32,495 bases of DNA from JAFLUQ01 sp964537995 (lineage in GTDB: Bacteria > Bacillota > Clostridia > UMGS1883): contig CAZICW010000015.1 in assembly GCA_964537995.1 (NCBI GenBank), forward strand, positions 1 to 32,495, in the 5' to 3' direction. Below the pieces are notes generated by a model, which did no database searches, was not told where the DNA came from, and saw only the letters and a list, made by a program, of their open reading frames with translations. Positions 23,407-32,481 of the stretch are shown one piece after another. Position numbers and translations under genes: made by a program. Positions within the stretch are counted from its first letter, which is position 1, and every line of letters begins with the position of its first letter.

Positions 23407-24360
23407 ATGTTTAAAATACTGGGAACGGGACATTCTCTGCCGGAAAGAATTGTAAGCAACGACGAGCTTGCCGCAATAATGGACACCTCGGACGAATGGA
23501 TAAGCAAGCGCACGGGAATACACAACCGTCATGTGATAACAACCGAGTCCACTTCTCAGCTCGGAACCGAAGCGGCTCTCCATGCCCTTGAAATGGCGGA
23601 AATTTCGGCCGCTGAGCTGGATTTGATAATAGGAACCTCAATCACAAGCGATAATCTCGTCCCCGGGCTTGCCTGCACGGTTCAGAAAAATCTCGGCGCG
23701 ACCTGCCCCGCCTTTGATATATCCAGCGGCTGTTCGGGCTTTGTGGTTGCGTTGGATGTTATGGCGGCGTACTTCAAGAGCGGCTTGGTTAAAAAAGCCC
23801 TTATTGTCAGCGCGGAAAATATGACGCGCTTTGCCGACTGGGGAGACAGAAGCACCTGCGTGCTTTTCGGCGACGGCGCGGGAGCGGCGGTTCTCGGGGA
23901 AGGCGACAATTTGCTTTCAATCAAAATAAACACCCATGGGAACACTGATTTTGTCGGAATCCACAGCACAAAAGGCAACTGCCCCTTCGCCGGAGAAAAA
24001 ATCGACGGTGACGGATATACATTCATGAATGGGCAGGAGACATACAAATACGCGATAGGCGCGCTTGCGGGCGACATTCTTGAATCCGCCGCGCTTGCGG
24101 GAATAAGCGCGGACGAAATCGATCACATAATTCCGCACCAGGCCAACCTGCGTATCATTGCCGCCACTCAAAAAAAGCTGGGCATACCGATGGAAAAATT
24201 TTGCGTCGGGATTGAAAATCTCGGCAACACCAGCAGCGCCAGCGAGCCTATAGTCCTTGACATCGAAAACCGAAAGGGACGCTTTAAGGAAGGCGACATT
24301 GTTTCGTTCACCGCTTTCGGCGGCGGACTGACGGACGGCGGCGCGATTTACAGATGGTAA
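23407..24360 (+). CDS. fabH: 3-oxoacyl-ACP synthase III (initiating condensing enzyme)
   Basis: Condenses an acyl-CoA primer with malonyl-ACP to start fatty acid synthesis. 317 residues from ATG 23407 (AGGAG 11 bases upstream). An in-frame ATG at 23350 sits at the transcript start and adds 19 residues without a ribosome site. The catalytic triad matches the E. coli numbering closely: Cys109 (DISSGCSGF), His244 (PHQANLR), Asn274 (NLGNTSSAS). First gene of an eleven-gene cluster in the classical Firmicutes order. Confidence 0.97.
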   Translation: MFKILGTGHSLPERIVSNDELAAIMDTSDEWISKRTGIHNRHVITTESTSQLGTEAALHALEMAEISAAELDLIIGTSITSDNLVPGLACTVQKNLGATCPAFDISSGCSGFVVALDVMAAYFKSGLVKKALIVSAENMTRFADWGDRSTCVLFGDGAGAAVLGEGDNLLSIKINTHGNTDFVGIHSTKGNCPFAGEKIDGDGYTFMNGQETYKYAIGALAGDILESAALAGISADEIDHIIPHQANLRIIAATQKKLGIPMEKFCVGIENLGNTSSASEPIVLDIENRKGRFKEGDIVSFTAFGGGLTDGGAIYRW

Positions 24361-24405
24361 TACGGGGAAACCCCTATTATAAAAACTTATAAGGAGGAAA
24401 CAGTA

Positions 24406-24612
24406 ATGGTATTTGACAAGGTAAAGGAAATTCTTGCGGAGTACACCGATGCGGACGTAACTCTTGAAACAGCCTTTGAGGATTTGAGCATCGATTCTCT
24501 CGATATGCTTGATATGGTTATGAAGGTTGAGGAAGAGCTTGGCGTCGAAATTGAACTCAATCCTTCCATCACAACCGTCGGCGCACTTGTTGAACTTATT
24601 GAAAGCAAATAA
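24406..24612 (+). CDS. acpP: Acyl carrier protein
   Basis: Carries growing acyl chains on phosphopantetheine. Attachment serine Ser31 lies in FEDLSIDSLDMLDMVM, followed by VEEELGVEIELN. At 68 residues it is shorter than the usual 75-80; the missing residues are mostly N-terminal to the serine. Its position between fabH and fabK marks it as the fatty-acid ACP. AAGGAGG lies upstream. Two stable hairpins follow it (24624-24708). Confidence 0.96.
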   Translation: MVFDKVKEILAEYTDADVTLETAFEDLSIDSLDMLDMVMKVEEELGVEIELNPSITTVGALVELIESK

Positions 24613-24623
24613 GCGAAAGCGTG

Positions 24624-24659
24624 TCCGCCGTCGGAGGGCTGCTTGACTCCGACGGCGGA
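24624..24659 (+). repeat. Stem-loop 1 between acpP and fabK
   Basis: 13-bp perfect stem (24624-24636 with 24647-24659), 10-base loop, very GC-rich. No T-run follows. A partial terminator or an mRNA-stabilising element that could raise acpP output above the downstream genes. Confidence 0.75.
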
Positions 24660-24667
24660 TTATGCCG

Positions 24668-24708
24668 CGGATAAGCGGAAAAATCCGTCGGGCTTTTCGG
24701 CTTATCCG
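24668..24708 (+). repeat. Stem-loop 2 between acpP and fabK
   Basis: Nine pairs (24668-24676 with 24700-24708), one G-G mismatch, then five more pairs (24678-24682 with 24694-24698). An 11-base loop. It ends about 10 bases before the fabK ribosome site AAAAGGAG. Confidence 0.65.
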
Positions 24709-24734
24709 ATAAAAACGAAAAGGAGATAACCAAA

Positions 24735-25682
24735 ATGATAAAAACCCCGCTTTGCGAACTTCTGGGAATTGAATATCCCATCTTTCAGGGAGGCATGGCA
24801 TGGATTGCCGACGCCGACCTTGCGGCTGCCGTTTCCAACGGCGGCGGGCTTGGTATAATTTCGGCGATGAATGCCGGGGGAGATTGGCTGCGCGGACAGA
24901 TACGCAAGGCAAAGTCTCTGACCGACAAGCCCTTCGGCGTCAATATCATGCTTATGAGTCCTCATGTTGAAGAGGTGGCTCAGGTCGTCGCGGAGGAAAA
25001 GGTCGCCGTTGTAACCACGGGCGCGGGAAATCCGTCAAGATTCATGGAGGGCTGGATTGCCGCGGGAATCAAGGTTATTCCCGTTGTGGCGTCGGTTGCT
25101 CTGGCAAAGCTTGCTCAGCGCTGCGGAGCCTCGGCCGTGATTGCGGAGGGCGGCGAAAGCGGCGGTCATGTCGGTGATCTGACGACGCTTGTGCTTGTGC
25201 CGCAGATTGTCGATGCCGTTGACATACCCGTACTCGCGGCGGGAGGCATCGGAGACGGAAGAGGCGTCGCGGCGGCATTTATGCTCGGAGCCGTCGGCGT
25301 TCAGCTCGGAACGCGCTTCCTTGTGTCAACCGAATGTAATGTACATGAAAACTATAAGAAAAAGGTTCTCAAGGCGGGCGATGTTGATACGATAATGACG
25401 GGCAGACGGCTCGGCCACCCCGTCAGAAGCATAAAAAATCCCTTCACACGCGCGTATTTCAAGGCGGAATACGACCCGAACGTCAGCGACGAGGAACTTG
25501 AAAAAATGGCGACAGGCTCGCTTTACAAGGCGGCAGTCGAAGGTAACGAAAAGGAAGGCAGCTTCCTTGCGGGGCAGATAAGCGCAATTGTAAAAAAGGA
25601 ACAACCGGCGGCTGAAATTATAACAGAAATTTTTGCCGAAGCCGAGGATGTGCTGAAGGGAGCGGGGAAATGGGTAAAATAG
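24735..25682 (+). CDS. fabK: Enoyl-ACP reductase II (FMN-dependent)
   Basis: Reduces trans-2-enoyl-ACP, the last step of each elongation cycle, using FMN and NAD(P)H. 315 residues. Family landmarks: YPIFQGGMAWIADADLAAAVSNGGGLG, VNIMLMSP, AEGGESGGHVGD with the conserved His, and the FMN-phosphate loop AAGGIGDGRG. It is unrelated in fold to FabI, and members are generally insensitive to triclosan. Its end overlaps fabD by 13 bases. Confidence 0.96.
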   Translation: MIKTPLCELLGIEYPIFQGGMAWIADADLAAAVSNGGGLGIISAMNAGGDWLRGQIRKAKSLTDKPFGVNIMLMSPHVEEVAQVVAEEKVAVVTTGAGNPSRFMEGWIAAGIKVIPVVASVALAKLAQRCGASAVIAEGGESGGHVGDLTTLVLVPQIVDAVDIPVLAAGGIGDGRGVAAAFMLGAVGVQLGTRFLVSTECNVHENYKKKVLKAGDVDTIMTGRRLGHPVRSIKNPFTRAYFKAEYDPNVSDEELEKMATGSLYKAAVEGNEKEGSFLAGQISAIVKKEQPAAEIITEIFAEAEDVLKGAGKWVK

Positions 25683-26587
25683 CCTTTGTATTTTCCGGTC
25701 AAGGCTCTCAGTACACCGGAATGGGGCGGGAGCTTTGCCGCGTCAGTCCCGCTGCCGCGGCGGTTTTTGAAACCGCGGACGGCATAAAAAACGGAACTTC
25801 GGCGCTCTGCTTCGAGGGAAGCAGGGAGGAGCTTTCCGAAACCGTCAATACTCAGCCCTGTATGTACTGCGTGGATTTGGCGGCGGCGGAGGCTCTCCGC
25901 GAAAGAGGAATTTCCCCTGATTGCGTTGCGGGCTTTTCGCTCGGTGAAATTCCCGCCGTCGTATTCGCGGGTATGCTTCCCTGCGGCGAGGGCTTTCGTC
26001 TTGTCGGTCTGCGCGGAAAATACATGAACGACGCCGCAAAGGAAACCGAAAGCGGCATGGTCGCCTGTCTGAAACTTCCCGACAAAACGGTGGAGGAAAT
26101 CGCGTCAAGACATGAAAAAATGTACCCCGTTAATTACAACTGTCCCGGACAGCTTGTGGTTGCCGGAGTAAAAAGCGGACTCGCGGCGTTTTCCGCCGAT
26201 ATAAAATCCGCCGGAGGAAGAACGGTTCCGCTCGCCGTGAGCGGAGGCTTCCATTCGCCGTTTATGGATAAGGCGGCGGAGCGGCTTTATGCGGACATGG
26301 AAAAAATGAACTTTTCCGCGCCGTCAATTCCGATATATTCCGACTATACCGCCGAAATTTACGGCGAAGACGCCGCTTGCCTGCTTCGCGAGCAAATCAG
26401 GAATCCGGTTCGCTGGAGCGGAATAATTGAAAATATGATAAAAAGCGGCGTTGATACTTTTGTCGAGGTCGGCCCCGGGAAAACGCTTTCGGGGCTTATT
26501 GCCAAGATAAGCAAGGACGTAAGAGTATTAAACGTTGAAAACAGGGAAACGCTTGAGGCGGCGACCGCCGCAATAAAAGGAGAATAA
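25670..26587 (+). CDS. fabD: Malonyl-CoA:ACP transacylase
   Basis: Transfers malonyl groups from CoA to ACP. 305 residues. Opens VFSGQGSQYTGMG; nucleophile Ser90 in GFSLGE (the common Firmicutes variant of GHSLGE); Arg115 in GLRGKYM; His195 in GGFHSPFM; C-terminal VEVGPGKTLSGL. The start overlaps the fabK end by 13 bases, which points to translational coupling. Confidence 0.96.
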   Translation: MGKIAFVFSGQGSQYTGMGRELCRVSPAAAAVFETADGIKNGTSALCFEGSREELSETVNTQPCMYCVDLAAAEALRERGISPDCVAGFSLGEIPAVVFAGMLPCGEGFRLVGLRGKYMNDAAKETESGMVACLKLPDKTVEEIASRHEKMYPVNYNCPGQLVVAGVKSGLAAFSADIKSAGGRTVPLAVSGGFHSPFMDKAAERLYADMEKMNFSAPSIPIYSDYTAEIYGEDAACLLREQIRNPVRWSGIIENMIKSGVDTFVEVGPGKTLSGLIAKISKDVRVLNVENRETLEAATAAIKGE

Positions 26588-26590
26588 ATT

Positions 26591-27334
26591 ATGTTGCTTG
26601 AAGGAAAAAACGCTATAGTGACGGGCGGCTCTCAGGGCATCGGAAGGGCCGTTGCTCTCAATTTGGCAAAAAACGGGGCTAACGTCGCAATCCTTTATGT
26701 GGGGGATCGCGAGCGCGGAGCGAATACCGTAAAGGAAATCGAGGCTCTCGGCGTAAAAGCAGCGGAAATATACTGCAATGTCGCGGATTTTGAGGAGTCC
26801 AAGACCGCCGTGGACGAGGTTTTAAAGCTGTTCGGCAGAATTGATATTCTTGTAAATAACGCCGGAATAACCCGTGACAATCTTATTCTTAAGATGACGG
26901 AAAACGAATTTGATTCGGTGATAAACGTCAATCTTAAGGGTTCGTTTAATATGATAAAGCATACTTATCCCCTTTTCATGCGCCAGCGCTACGGAAGGGT
27001 TGTTTCAATCAGCAGCGTCGTGGGCATTGCGGGCAATAAGGGTCAGGCGAACTACAGCGCAAGCAAGGCGGGAATTATCGGGCTTACCAAGTCCGCGGCG
27101 AAGGAACTTGCCTCCAGAAACGTGACGTATAACGCCATCGCCCCGGGATTTATCGAAACCGACATGACGGCTGTGCTTCCCGAAGAAGCAAAAAAGGCAA
27201 TGTGCGACCAAATTCCCGCCAAACGTACAGGAAAGCCTGAGGATATAGCAAATCTCGCTCTTTTCCTTGTGAGCGATATGGCATCGTATATAACGGGCGA
27301 AGTAATCCGCTGTGACGGCGGTATGCAGATGTAA
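26591..27334 (+). CDS. fabG: 3-oxoacyl-ACP reductase
   Basis: NADPH-dependent short-chain dehydrogenase that reduces 3-oxoacyl-ACP. 247 residues, standard length. Cofactor motif TGGSQGIGRA (11-20), NNAG (89-92), catalytic Ser142, Tyr155 and Lys159 (YSASK). The start lies three bases after the fabD stop, with AAAGGAGAA ahead of it. Confidence 0.96.
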   Translation: MLLEGKNAIVTGGSQGIGRAVALNLAKNGANVAILYVGDRERGANTVKEIEALGVKAAEIYCNVADFEESKTAVDEVLKLFGRIDILVNNAGITRDNLILKMTENEFDSVINVNLKGSFNMIKHTYPLFMRQRYGRVVSISSVVGIAGNKGQANYSASKAGIIGLTKSAAKELASRNVTYNAIAPGFIETDMTAVLPEEAKKAMCDQIPAKRTGKPEDIANLALFLVSDMASYITGEVIRCDGGMQM

Positions 27335-27367
27335 AAAACGGCTAACTCAATTTTAGAGGTGAATGAA

Positions 27368-28603
27368 ATGTTTCGAGTGGCAATAACGGGACTTGGAGCC
27401 ATAACTCCCGTCGGCAACAACGTTCCCGAAATGTGGGAAAATATCAAAGCCGGAAAATGCGGCATAGACTATATTACAAAATTCGATACAGGGGAATATA
27501 AGGTCAAGGTTGCCGCGGAGGTAAAGAATTTCGATCCCCTCTCCGTAATGGAAAGGGGAGACATAAGGAAAACCGACCGCTTCACCCAGTACGCGATTGC
27601 CGCGGCGGCGGAGGCAGTGACTGACAGCGGCCTTGTTTCGTGCGAAAACATTGACCCCAAGCGCTTCGGAGTTTATTTCGGCAGCGGCATAGGCGGAATG
27701 GAAACCTTTATCTCCGACGTAATAAAATGCCACGAGAGCGGCCCGAGAAAGGTTTCGCCCTTCATGGTTCCCGCGATGATAATAAATATGGCAGCCGGAA
27801 TGATTGCCATACGCTTTAAGTGCAAGGGCTCGGCTCTTCCCGTCGTATCCGCCTGCGCGACAAGCACAAACGCCGTCGGCGAGGCGTACCGCGCAATCAA
27901 GCACGGCTATGCCGACGCGATAATTACCGGAGGCAGCGAAGCGGCGATTTTGCCCGTCAGCGTGGCGGGCTTCGGAAACATGAAGGCTCTTACGGAATGC
28001 GGCGACCCACTGAAAGCCTCGATTCCTTTTAATGTAAACCGCAGCGGTTTCGTTATGGGGGAGGGCGCAGGCGCTCTGATACTTGAAGAAATGGAACACG
28101 CCAAGGCGCGCGGCGCGCATATTTACGGTGAGCTGTGCGGCTACGGCGCGACCTGCGACGCTTATCATATGACCGCTCCGGACCCTGACGCGGAGGGCGG
28201 CGCCGAGGCTATACGTCAGGCATACATTGAAGCCGGCGTAGACAGTGACGACATTTACATCAACGCCCACGGTACAAGCACTCCGCTTAACGACAAAAGC
28301 GAAACCGTAGCGATTAAAAAGGCTCTCGGAGAGGAAAGGGCTTATAAAGTAAGCGTATCCTCAACAAAGTCAATGACAGGGCATATGCTGGGCGCTGCCG
28401 GCGCGGTTGAAGCGGTTATATCAACTCTTGCGCTTTGCGAAGGTATTGTCCCTCCCACGATAGGACTTGACGAGCAGGATCCGGAATGCGACCTCAACTG
28501 CACTCCCAATAAGGCGACGGAGAGAAGTCTCGACCTGTGTCTGTCCACATCTCTCGGCTTCGGCGGACACAATGCCTGCATAGCCGTTAAGAAAGTAAAC
28601 TGA
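27368..28603 (+). CDS. fabF: 3-oxoacyl-ACP synthase II (elongating condensing enzyme)
   Basis: Elongates acyl-ACP with malonyl-ACP. 411 residues from ATG 27368, preferred over GTG 27359 because AGAGGTGA (27355-27362) sits five bases upstream of the ATG and overlaps the GTG. Catalytic Cys163 (VSACATSTNA), His301 (NAHGTSTPLND) and His339 (SMTGHMLGAAGA) are all present, close to E. coli numbering. Confidence 0.97.
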   Translation: MFRVAITGLGAITPVGNNVPEMWENIKAGKCGIDYITKFDTGEYKVKVAAEVKNFDPLSVMERGDIRKTDRFTQYAIAAAAEAVTDSGLVSCENIDPKRFGVYFGSGIGGMETFISDVIKCHESGPRKVSPFMVPAMIINMAAGMIAIRFKCKGSALPVVSACATSTNAVGEAYRAIKHGYADAIITGGSEAAILPVSVAGFGNMKALTECGDPLKASIPFNVNRSGFVMGEGAGALILEEMEHAKARGAHIYGELCGYGATCDAYHMTAPDPDAEGGAEAIRQAYIEAGVDSDDIYINAHGTSTPLNDKSETVAIKKALGEERAYKVSVSSTKSMTGHMLGAAGAVEAVISTLALCEGIVPPTIGLDEQDPECDLNCTPNKATERSLDLCLSTSLGFGGHNACIAVKKVN

Positions 28604-28619
28604 AGAAAGGGAAAACTCT

Positions 28620-29063
28620 ATGATGCACAAAGATATTGACGCGATAAATTCGGAAATTAAAGCTATTGCCGAAATTATGAAGGAGTATGGGCTTACCTCG
28701 GTGAAAATCAAGGACGAAAGCACGGAATTTTCGCTTGAGCGCGAATTTTCCGCCGCGGTCGCGGCCGCGCCCTCCGTTCCGTCCGCCGCCGCAGCTTCCG
28801 AGACCGCTCAGCCGTCTGAGGTCAAGAGCGGAAAGACGGTAAAAACTCCGATTGTAGGCGTGTTCTACAGCTCTCCCTCTCCGGAGGAAAAGCCTTATGT
28901 TCAGGTGGGCGACGCCGTAAAAAAGGGCGATGTGCTCTGCATAGTGGAAGCGATGAAGCTGATGAATGAAATAACCGCCGAGCAGGACGGAGAAATTGTC
29001 GAAATCTGCGTCAAGGACGGAGACCTTGTCGAGTACGGGCAGACGCTGTTCGTGATGAAGTAG
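28620..29063 (+). CDS. accB: Biotin carboxyl carrier protein of acetyl-CoA carboxylase
   Basis: 147 residues. An N-terminal helical segment (to ~45) is followed by an Ala/Ser/Pro-rich flexible linker (about 44-66) and a biotinyl domain with target Lys113 in VEAMKLMNEI. Two adjacent ATGs (28620 and 28623) could serve as start. It carries CO2 on biotin between AccC and AccDA. Confidence 0.96.
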   Translation: MMHKDIDAINSEIKAIAEIMKEYGLTSVKIKDESTEFSLEREFSAAVAAAPSVPSAAAASETAQPSEVKSGKTVKTPIVGVFYSSPSPEEKPYVQVGDAVKKGDVLCIVEAMKLMNEITAEQDGEIVEICVKDGDLVEYGQTLFVMK

Positions 29064-29078
29064 GAGGAAGCAGACAAA

Positions 29079-29486
29079 ATGAACAAGGAAGAAATCAAAA
29101 ATATAATTCCGCACCGCGACAATATGCTGCTGGTGGATGAAGCCGAGGTGCGCGACGGCGTTGCCTACGGAAAATATAAAATTACGGGCGAGGAATTTTT
29201 CCTTAAGGGTCATTTTCCCGGGAATCCTATCGTGCCGGGAGTGATCCTCTGCGAAATGATGGCTCAGGCGAGTTGCGTCCTGCTTGCGGAGCAGGTTCCC
29301 GGCAAAACGCCTTATTTCACAACACTGAATAATGTTAAATTCCGCAAAACCGTTCTTCCCGGCGATACCTTTGAAACCGAATGCCGCATAACCAAAATCA
29401 AGGCTCCCTTTTATTTCGCCGAGGGAAAGGGCTATGTCAACGGCAAGCTCTGCACGAGCGGGGAGTTCAGCTTCGCCGTTATGTGA
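29079..29486 (+). CDS. fabZ: 3-hydroxyacyl-ACP dehydratase
   Basis: Hot-dog-fold enzyme that dehydrates 3-hydroxyacyl-ACP. 135 residues. Active-site His45 (GHFPGNPIVPGV) and Glu59 (CEMMAQ) are 14 apart, as in the family. It sits between accB and accC, as in streptococcal and clostridial clusters. No fabA or fabM unsaturation gene is seen in the window. Confidence 0.96.
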   Translation: MNKEEIKNIIPHRDNMLLVDEAEVRDGVAYGKYKITGEEFFLKGHFPGNPIVPGVILCEMMAQASCVLLAEQVPGKTPYFTTLNNVKFRKTVLPGDTFETECRITKIKAPFYFAEGKGYVNGKLCTSGEFSFAVM

Positions 29487-29501
29487 CAGGAGTGAAGAAA
29501 A

Positions 29502-30821
29502 ATGTTTTCTAAGATTTTAATTGCCAACCGCGGCGAAATTGCCGTGCGGATAATTCGCGCCTGCCGAGAGATGGGCATTGAAAGCGTCGCCGTATATTCC
29601 ACCGCCGACGCCGACGCGTTGCACGTTTCCCTTGCGGACGATGCGGTTTGTATCGGCCCGCCGCTTCCCAAGGACAGCTATCTCAAAATGGAAACGCTTA
29701 TAACGGCGGCAAAGGCAAAGGGCGCGCAGGCAATACATCCGGGGTACGGCTTTCTTTCGGAGAACGCCGATTTTGCCGACCTATGTAAGGAAAACGGCCT
29801 TGTGTTCATCGGGCCGCGAGGCGACGTTATCCGTAAAATGGGCGACAAGGATGAAGCGAGACGCACAATGAAGGCCGCGGGCGTACCGGTGACGCCGGGT
29901 ACGGGAATTATCTCCGATGTAAGCAAAGCAAAGGAAGCTGCCGCAAAAATCGGCTATCCTGTTATGATAAAGGCTACGGCGGGCGGCGGCGGCAAGGGCA
30001 TACGCATTGTCGAAAATGAAAATGACCTTGAAGCGGCTTTCCTGACAGCGTCAGCCGAAGCGAAAAGCTCCTTCGGGAACGGTGATTGCTACCTTGAAAA
30101 ATTTCTTTCCCCCGTCAAGCATATTGAGGTTCAGCTTCTCTGCGACGAAAAGGGAAGCATTGTATGTCTCGGCGAGAGGGAATGCTCGATTCAGCGCAAT
30201 AATCAAAAGCTGCTTGAGGAATCTCCCTCGGCGGCAATAAATCCCAAAACGCGGCAAAAGCTCTACGCTGCCGCAACGAAGGCCGCCCGCGCGGCGGAAT
30301 ATACCAATGCCGGAACGGTGGAATTTTTGCTCGACAAGGATAATAATTTCTATTTTATGGAAATGAATACCCGCTTGCAGGTGGAGCATCCCGTAACGGA
30401 AATGGTCACGAACATAGATTTGGTAAAATGGCAGATACGTATTGCTGCGGGAGTTCCGCTTAATTTTACGCAAAAGGACGTTTTTATTCACGGACACAGC
30501 ATAGAGTGCAGGATTAATGCCACGGGCGGCAATGGCAAGGTTGAGCTGCTGCATATTCCCGGCGGCTTCCGCGTACGCTTCGATACCGCGCTTTACCGCG
30601 GCTGCACCATTCCGCCGTACTACGATTCAATGATTGGCAAGCTGATTGTCCAAGCGAAAACAAGAGATGAGGCGATACGCCGTATGCAGTCCGCTCTCGG
30701 CGAGCTTATCGTCGTCGGCGTGGACAACAATGCCGAACAGGAACTTGCCATCATTGCCGACAAGGATTTCCGCAGCGGAAATTTTTACACCGATTTTATG
30801 AAAACCCATAATTTTGATTAG
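29502..30821 (+). CDS. accC: Biotin carboxylase subunit of acetyl-CoA carboxylase
   Basis: ATP-grasp enzyme that carboxylates biotin on AccB with bicarbonate. 439 residues, slightly short of the usual ~450 but with all landmarks: N-terminal ILIANRGEIAVRIIRACRE, HPGYGFLSENADF, the glycine loop TAGGGGKGIRIV, EKFLSPVKHIEVQ, and EMNTRLQVEHPVTEMV with the metal and biotin site. AGGAG lies before the ATG. Confidence 0.97.
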   Translation: MFSKILIANRGEIAVRIIRACREMGIESVAVYSTADADALHVSLADDAVCIGPPLPKDSYLKMETLITAAKAKGAQAIHPGYGFLSENADFADLCKENGLVFIGPRGDVIRKMGDKDEARRTMKAAGVPVTPGTGIISDVSKAKEAAAKIGYPVMIKATAGGGGKGIRIVENENDLEAAFLTASAEAKSSFGNGDCYLEKFLSPVKHIEVQLLCDEKGSIVCLGERECSIQRNNQKLLEESPSAAINPKTRQKLYAAATKAARAAEYTNAGTVEFLLDKDNNFYFMEMNTRLQVEHPVTEMVTNIDLVKWQIRIAAGVPLNFTQKDVFIHGHSIECRINATGGNGKVELLHIPGGFRVRFDTALYRGCTIPPYYDSMIGKLIVQAKTRDEAIRRMQSALGELIVVGVDNNAEQELAIIADKDFRSGNFYTDFMKTHNFD

Positions 30822-30838
30822 TCAAAGGTCGTGATAAA

Positions 30839-31690
30839 ATGATACCAAAGACTCTTTTCAAAAAGGCAAACAACGAGCTTGAGCCGGGCGGAAGACAAAT
30901 ATACGAGGAATTTGTTGAAATAATTCAGACCTGTCCAAGCTGCGGCTTTGAGCTTACCGCCTCGGATTTGAAGGACAATCTTGAGGTATGCACAAAATGC
31001 GGACATCATTTTCGTATGAACTGCCGCCAAAGAATTGAGCTTATTGCCGACAATGACAGCTTTCACGAGCTTTATGCCGACATGGAAAGCGTCAACATTC
31101 TCGATTTCCCCGGATACGATGAAAAGCTGCGCTCCGGCAAGGCGAAAAGCGGCGAAAACGAAGGAGTAATCGTCGGTGAGGCAACCGTCGGCGGGCATAA
31201 ATGCGTAATGTTTGTCATGGAATCCCAATTTATGATGGGATCCATGGGAGCTGTTTTGGGCGAAAAAATCACTCTCGCCTTTGAACACGCGCTTAATCTC
31301 CGGCTTCCCGTGGTAGGCTTTACGGTGAGCGGCGGAGCGAGAATGCAGGAGGGCATAATCAGCCTTATGCAGATGGCGAAAACGAGCGGAGCGGTAAAGC
31401 GTCACAGCGACGCGGGTCTTTTGTACACGGTCGTACTCACCGACCCGACGACAGGCGGCGTTACTGCGAGCTTTGCGATGGAGGGCGATATAATTCTTGC
31501 CGAGCCGGGCGCGCGCGTCTGCTTTGCGGGGCCGAGAGTTATTGAGCAAACCATACGCAAAAAGCTGCCCAAGGATTTCCAGACTGCCGAATTTCTTTTG
31601 GAGCGTGGCTTCATAGACGCAATCGCGCCGCGCGGCGTTCAAAAGGATATGATTGCGAATCTGCTCGCATTGCACGAAAGGGAGGGATAA
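30839..31690 (+). CDS. accD: Acetyl-CoA carboxylase carboxyltransferase, beta subunit
   Basis: With AccA, moves CO2 from biotin to acetyl-CoA. 283 residues. A four-cysteine zinc ribbon (Cys32, Cys35, Cys51, Cys54) is followed by the crotonase-like carboxyltransferase domain (GFTVSGGARMQEGIISLMQMAKTS). accA begins two bases after its stop. Confidence 0.97.
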   Translation: MIPKTLFKKANNELEPGGRQIYEEFVEIIQTCPSCGFELTASDLKDNLEVCTKCGHHFRMNCRQRIELIADNDSFHELYADMESVNILDFPGYDEKLRSGKAKSGENEGVIVGEATVGGHKCVMFVMESQFMMGSMGAVLGEKITLAFEHALNLRLPVVGFTVSGGARMQEGIISLMQMAKTSGAVKRHSDAGLLYTVVLTDPTTGGVTASFAMEGDIILAEPGARVCFAGPRVIEQTIRKKLPKDFQTAEFLLERGFIDAIAPRGVQKDMIANLLALHEREG

Positions 31691-31692
31691 CC

Positions 31693-32481
31693 GTGAGCGC
31701 ATACGATAGGGTTCTGGCAGCCCGCGCCAAGGGACGACCGACCTCAGTTGACTATATAAGCAATATTATAACCGATTTTCAGGAGCTGCACGGCGACCGC
31801 CGCTTCGGTGACGACGGCGCGATTATCGGCGGGATAGGACGGCTCTGCGGCTTGCCCGTCACCGTTATCGCGCAGGAAAAGGGACACAGCACGAAGGATA
31901 AGGTCGCGCGGAATTTCGGCTCATCGAATCCCGAAGGCTACCGCAAGGCGTTGCGGCTTATGAAGCAGGCGGAAAAGTTTGGGCGTCCCGTGATTTGCTT
32001 CGTTGATACATCGGGCGCGTATTGCGGGATAGGCGCCGAGGAGCGCGGTCAGGCTCAGGCTATAGCGGAAAATCTTATGGAAATGATGACGCTGCGCACT
32101 ATCATAATTTCCGTGCTGATCGGCGAAGGAGGCAGCGGCGGAGCGTTAGCCTTGGCTGTTGCGGACGAAGTGTGGATGATGGAAAATTCAATCTACAGCG
32201 CGATTTCCCCCGAAGGCTGCGCGTCGATTCTGTGGCGCGACGCAAGGAAGGTGCGCGAAGCGAGCGAATGTCTGAAAATTACCGCCGAGGATTTATACTC
32301 CCTCGGAGTTATCGAGCGGATAATCCCCGAAAGCGGCAAGGATTTTTCCGCCGCATACATGAATTTGCAGACATGGCTGAAAAAAGCCGTCGATGACAGA
32401 AAAGATATTTCCGCCGATGAGCTTGTCGAAAAAAGATACGCCCGTTTCCGCGCCATCGGATACGCGGCACCGCAAAAATAA
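31693..32481 (+). CDS. accA: Acetyl-CoA carboxylase carboxyltransferase, alpha subunit
   Basis: 262 residues starting at GTG 31693 (GGAGGG six bases upstream). Crotonase-fold domain with ELHGDRRFGDD, GFSSNPEGYRKALRLM-like GSSNPEGYRKALRLM, FVDTSGAYCGIGAEERGQ and IGEGGSGGALALAVAD. It is shorter than the ~320-residue proteobacterial form because the N-terminal extension is reduced, which is usual for Firmicutes. Complete; only 14 bases of the window remain after it, so the operon's end is not visible. Confidence 0.97.
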   Translation: MSAYDRVLAARAKGRPTSVDYISNIITDFQELHGDRRFGDDGAIIGGIGRLCGLPVTVIAQEKGHSTKDKVARNFGSSNPEGYRKALRLMKQAEKFGRPVICFVDTSGAYCGIGAEERGQAQAIAENLMEMMTLRTIIISVLIGEGGSGGALALAVADEVWMMENSIYSAISPEGCASILWRDARKVREASECLKITAEDLYSLGVIERIIPESGKDFSAAYMNLQTWLKKAVDDRKDISADELVEKRYARFRAIGYAAPQK

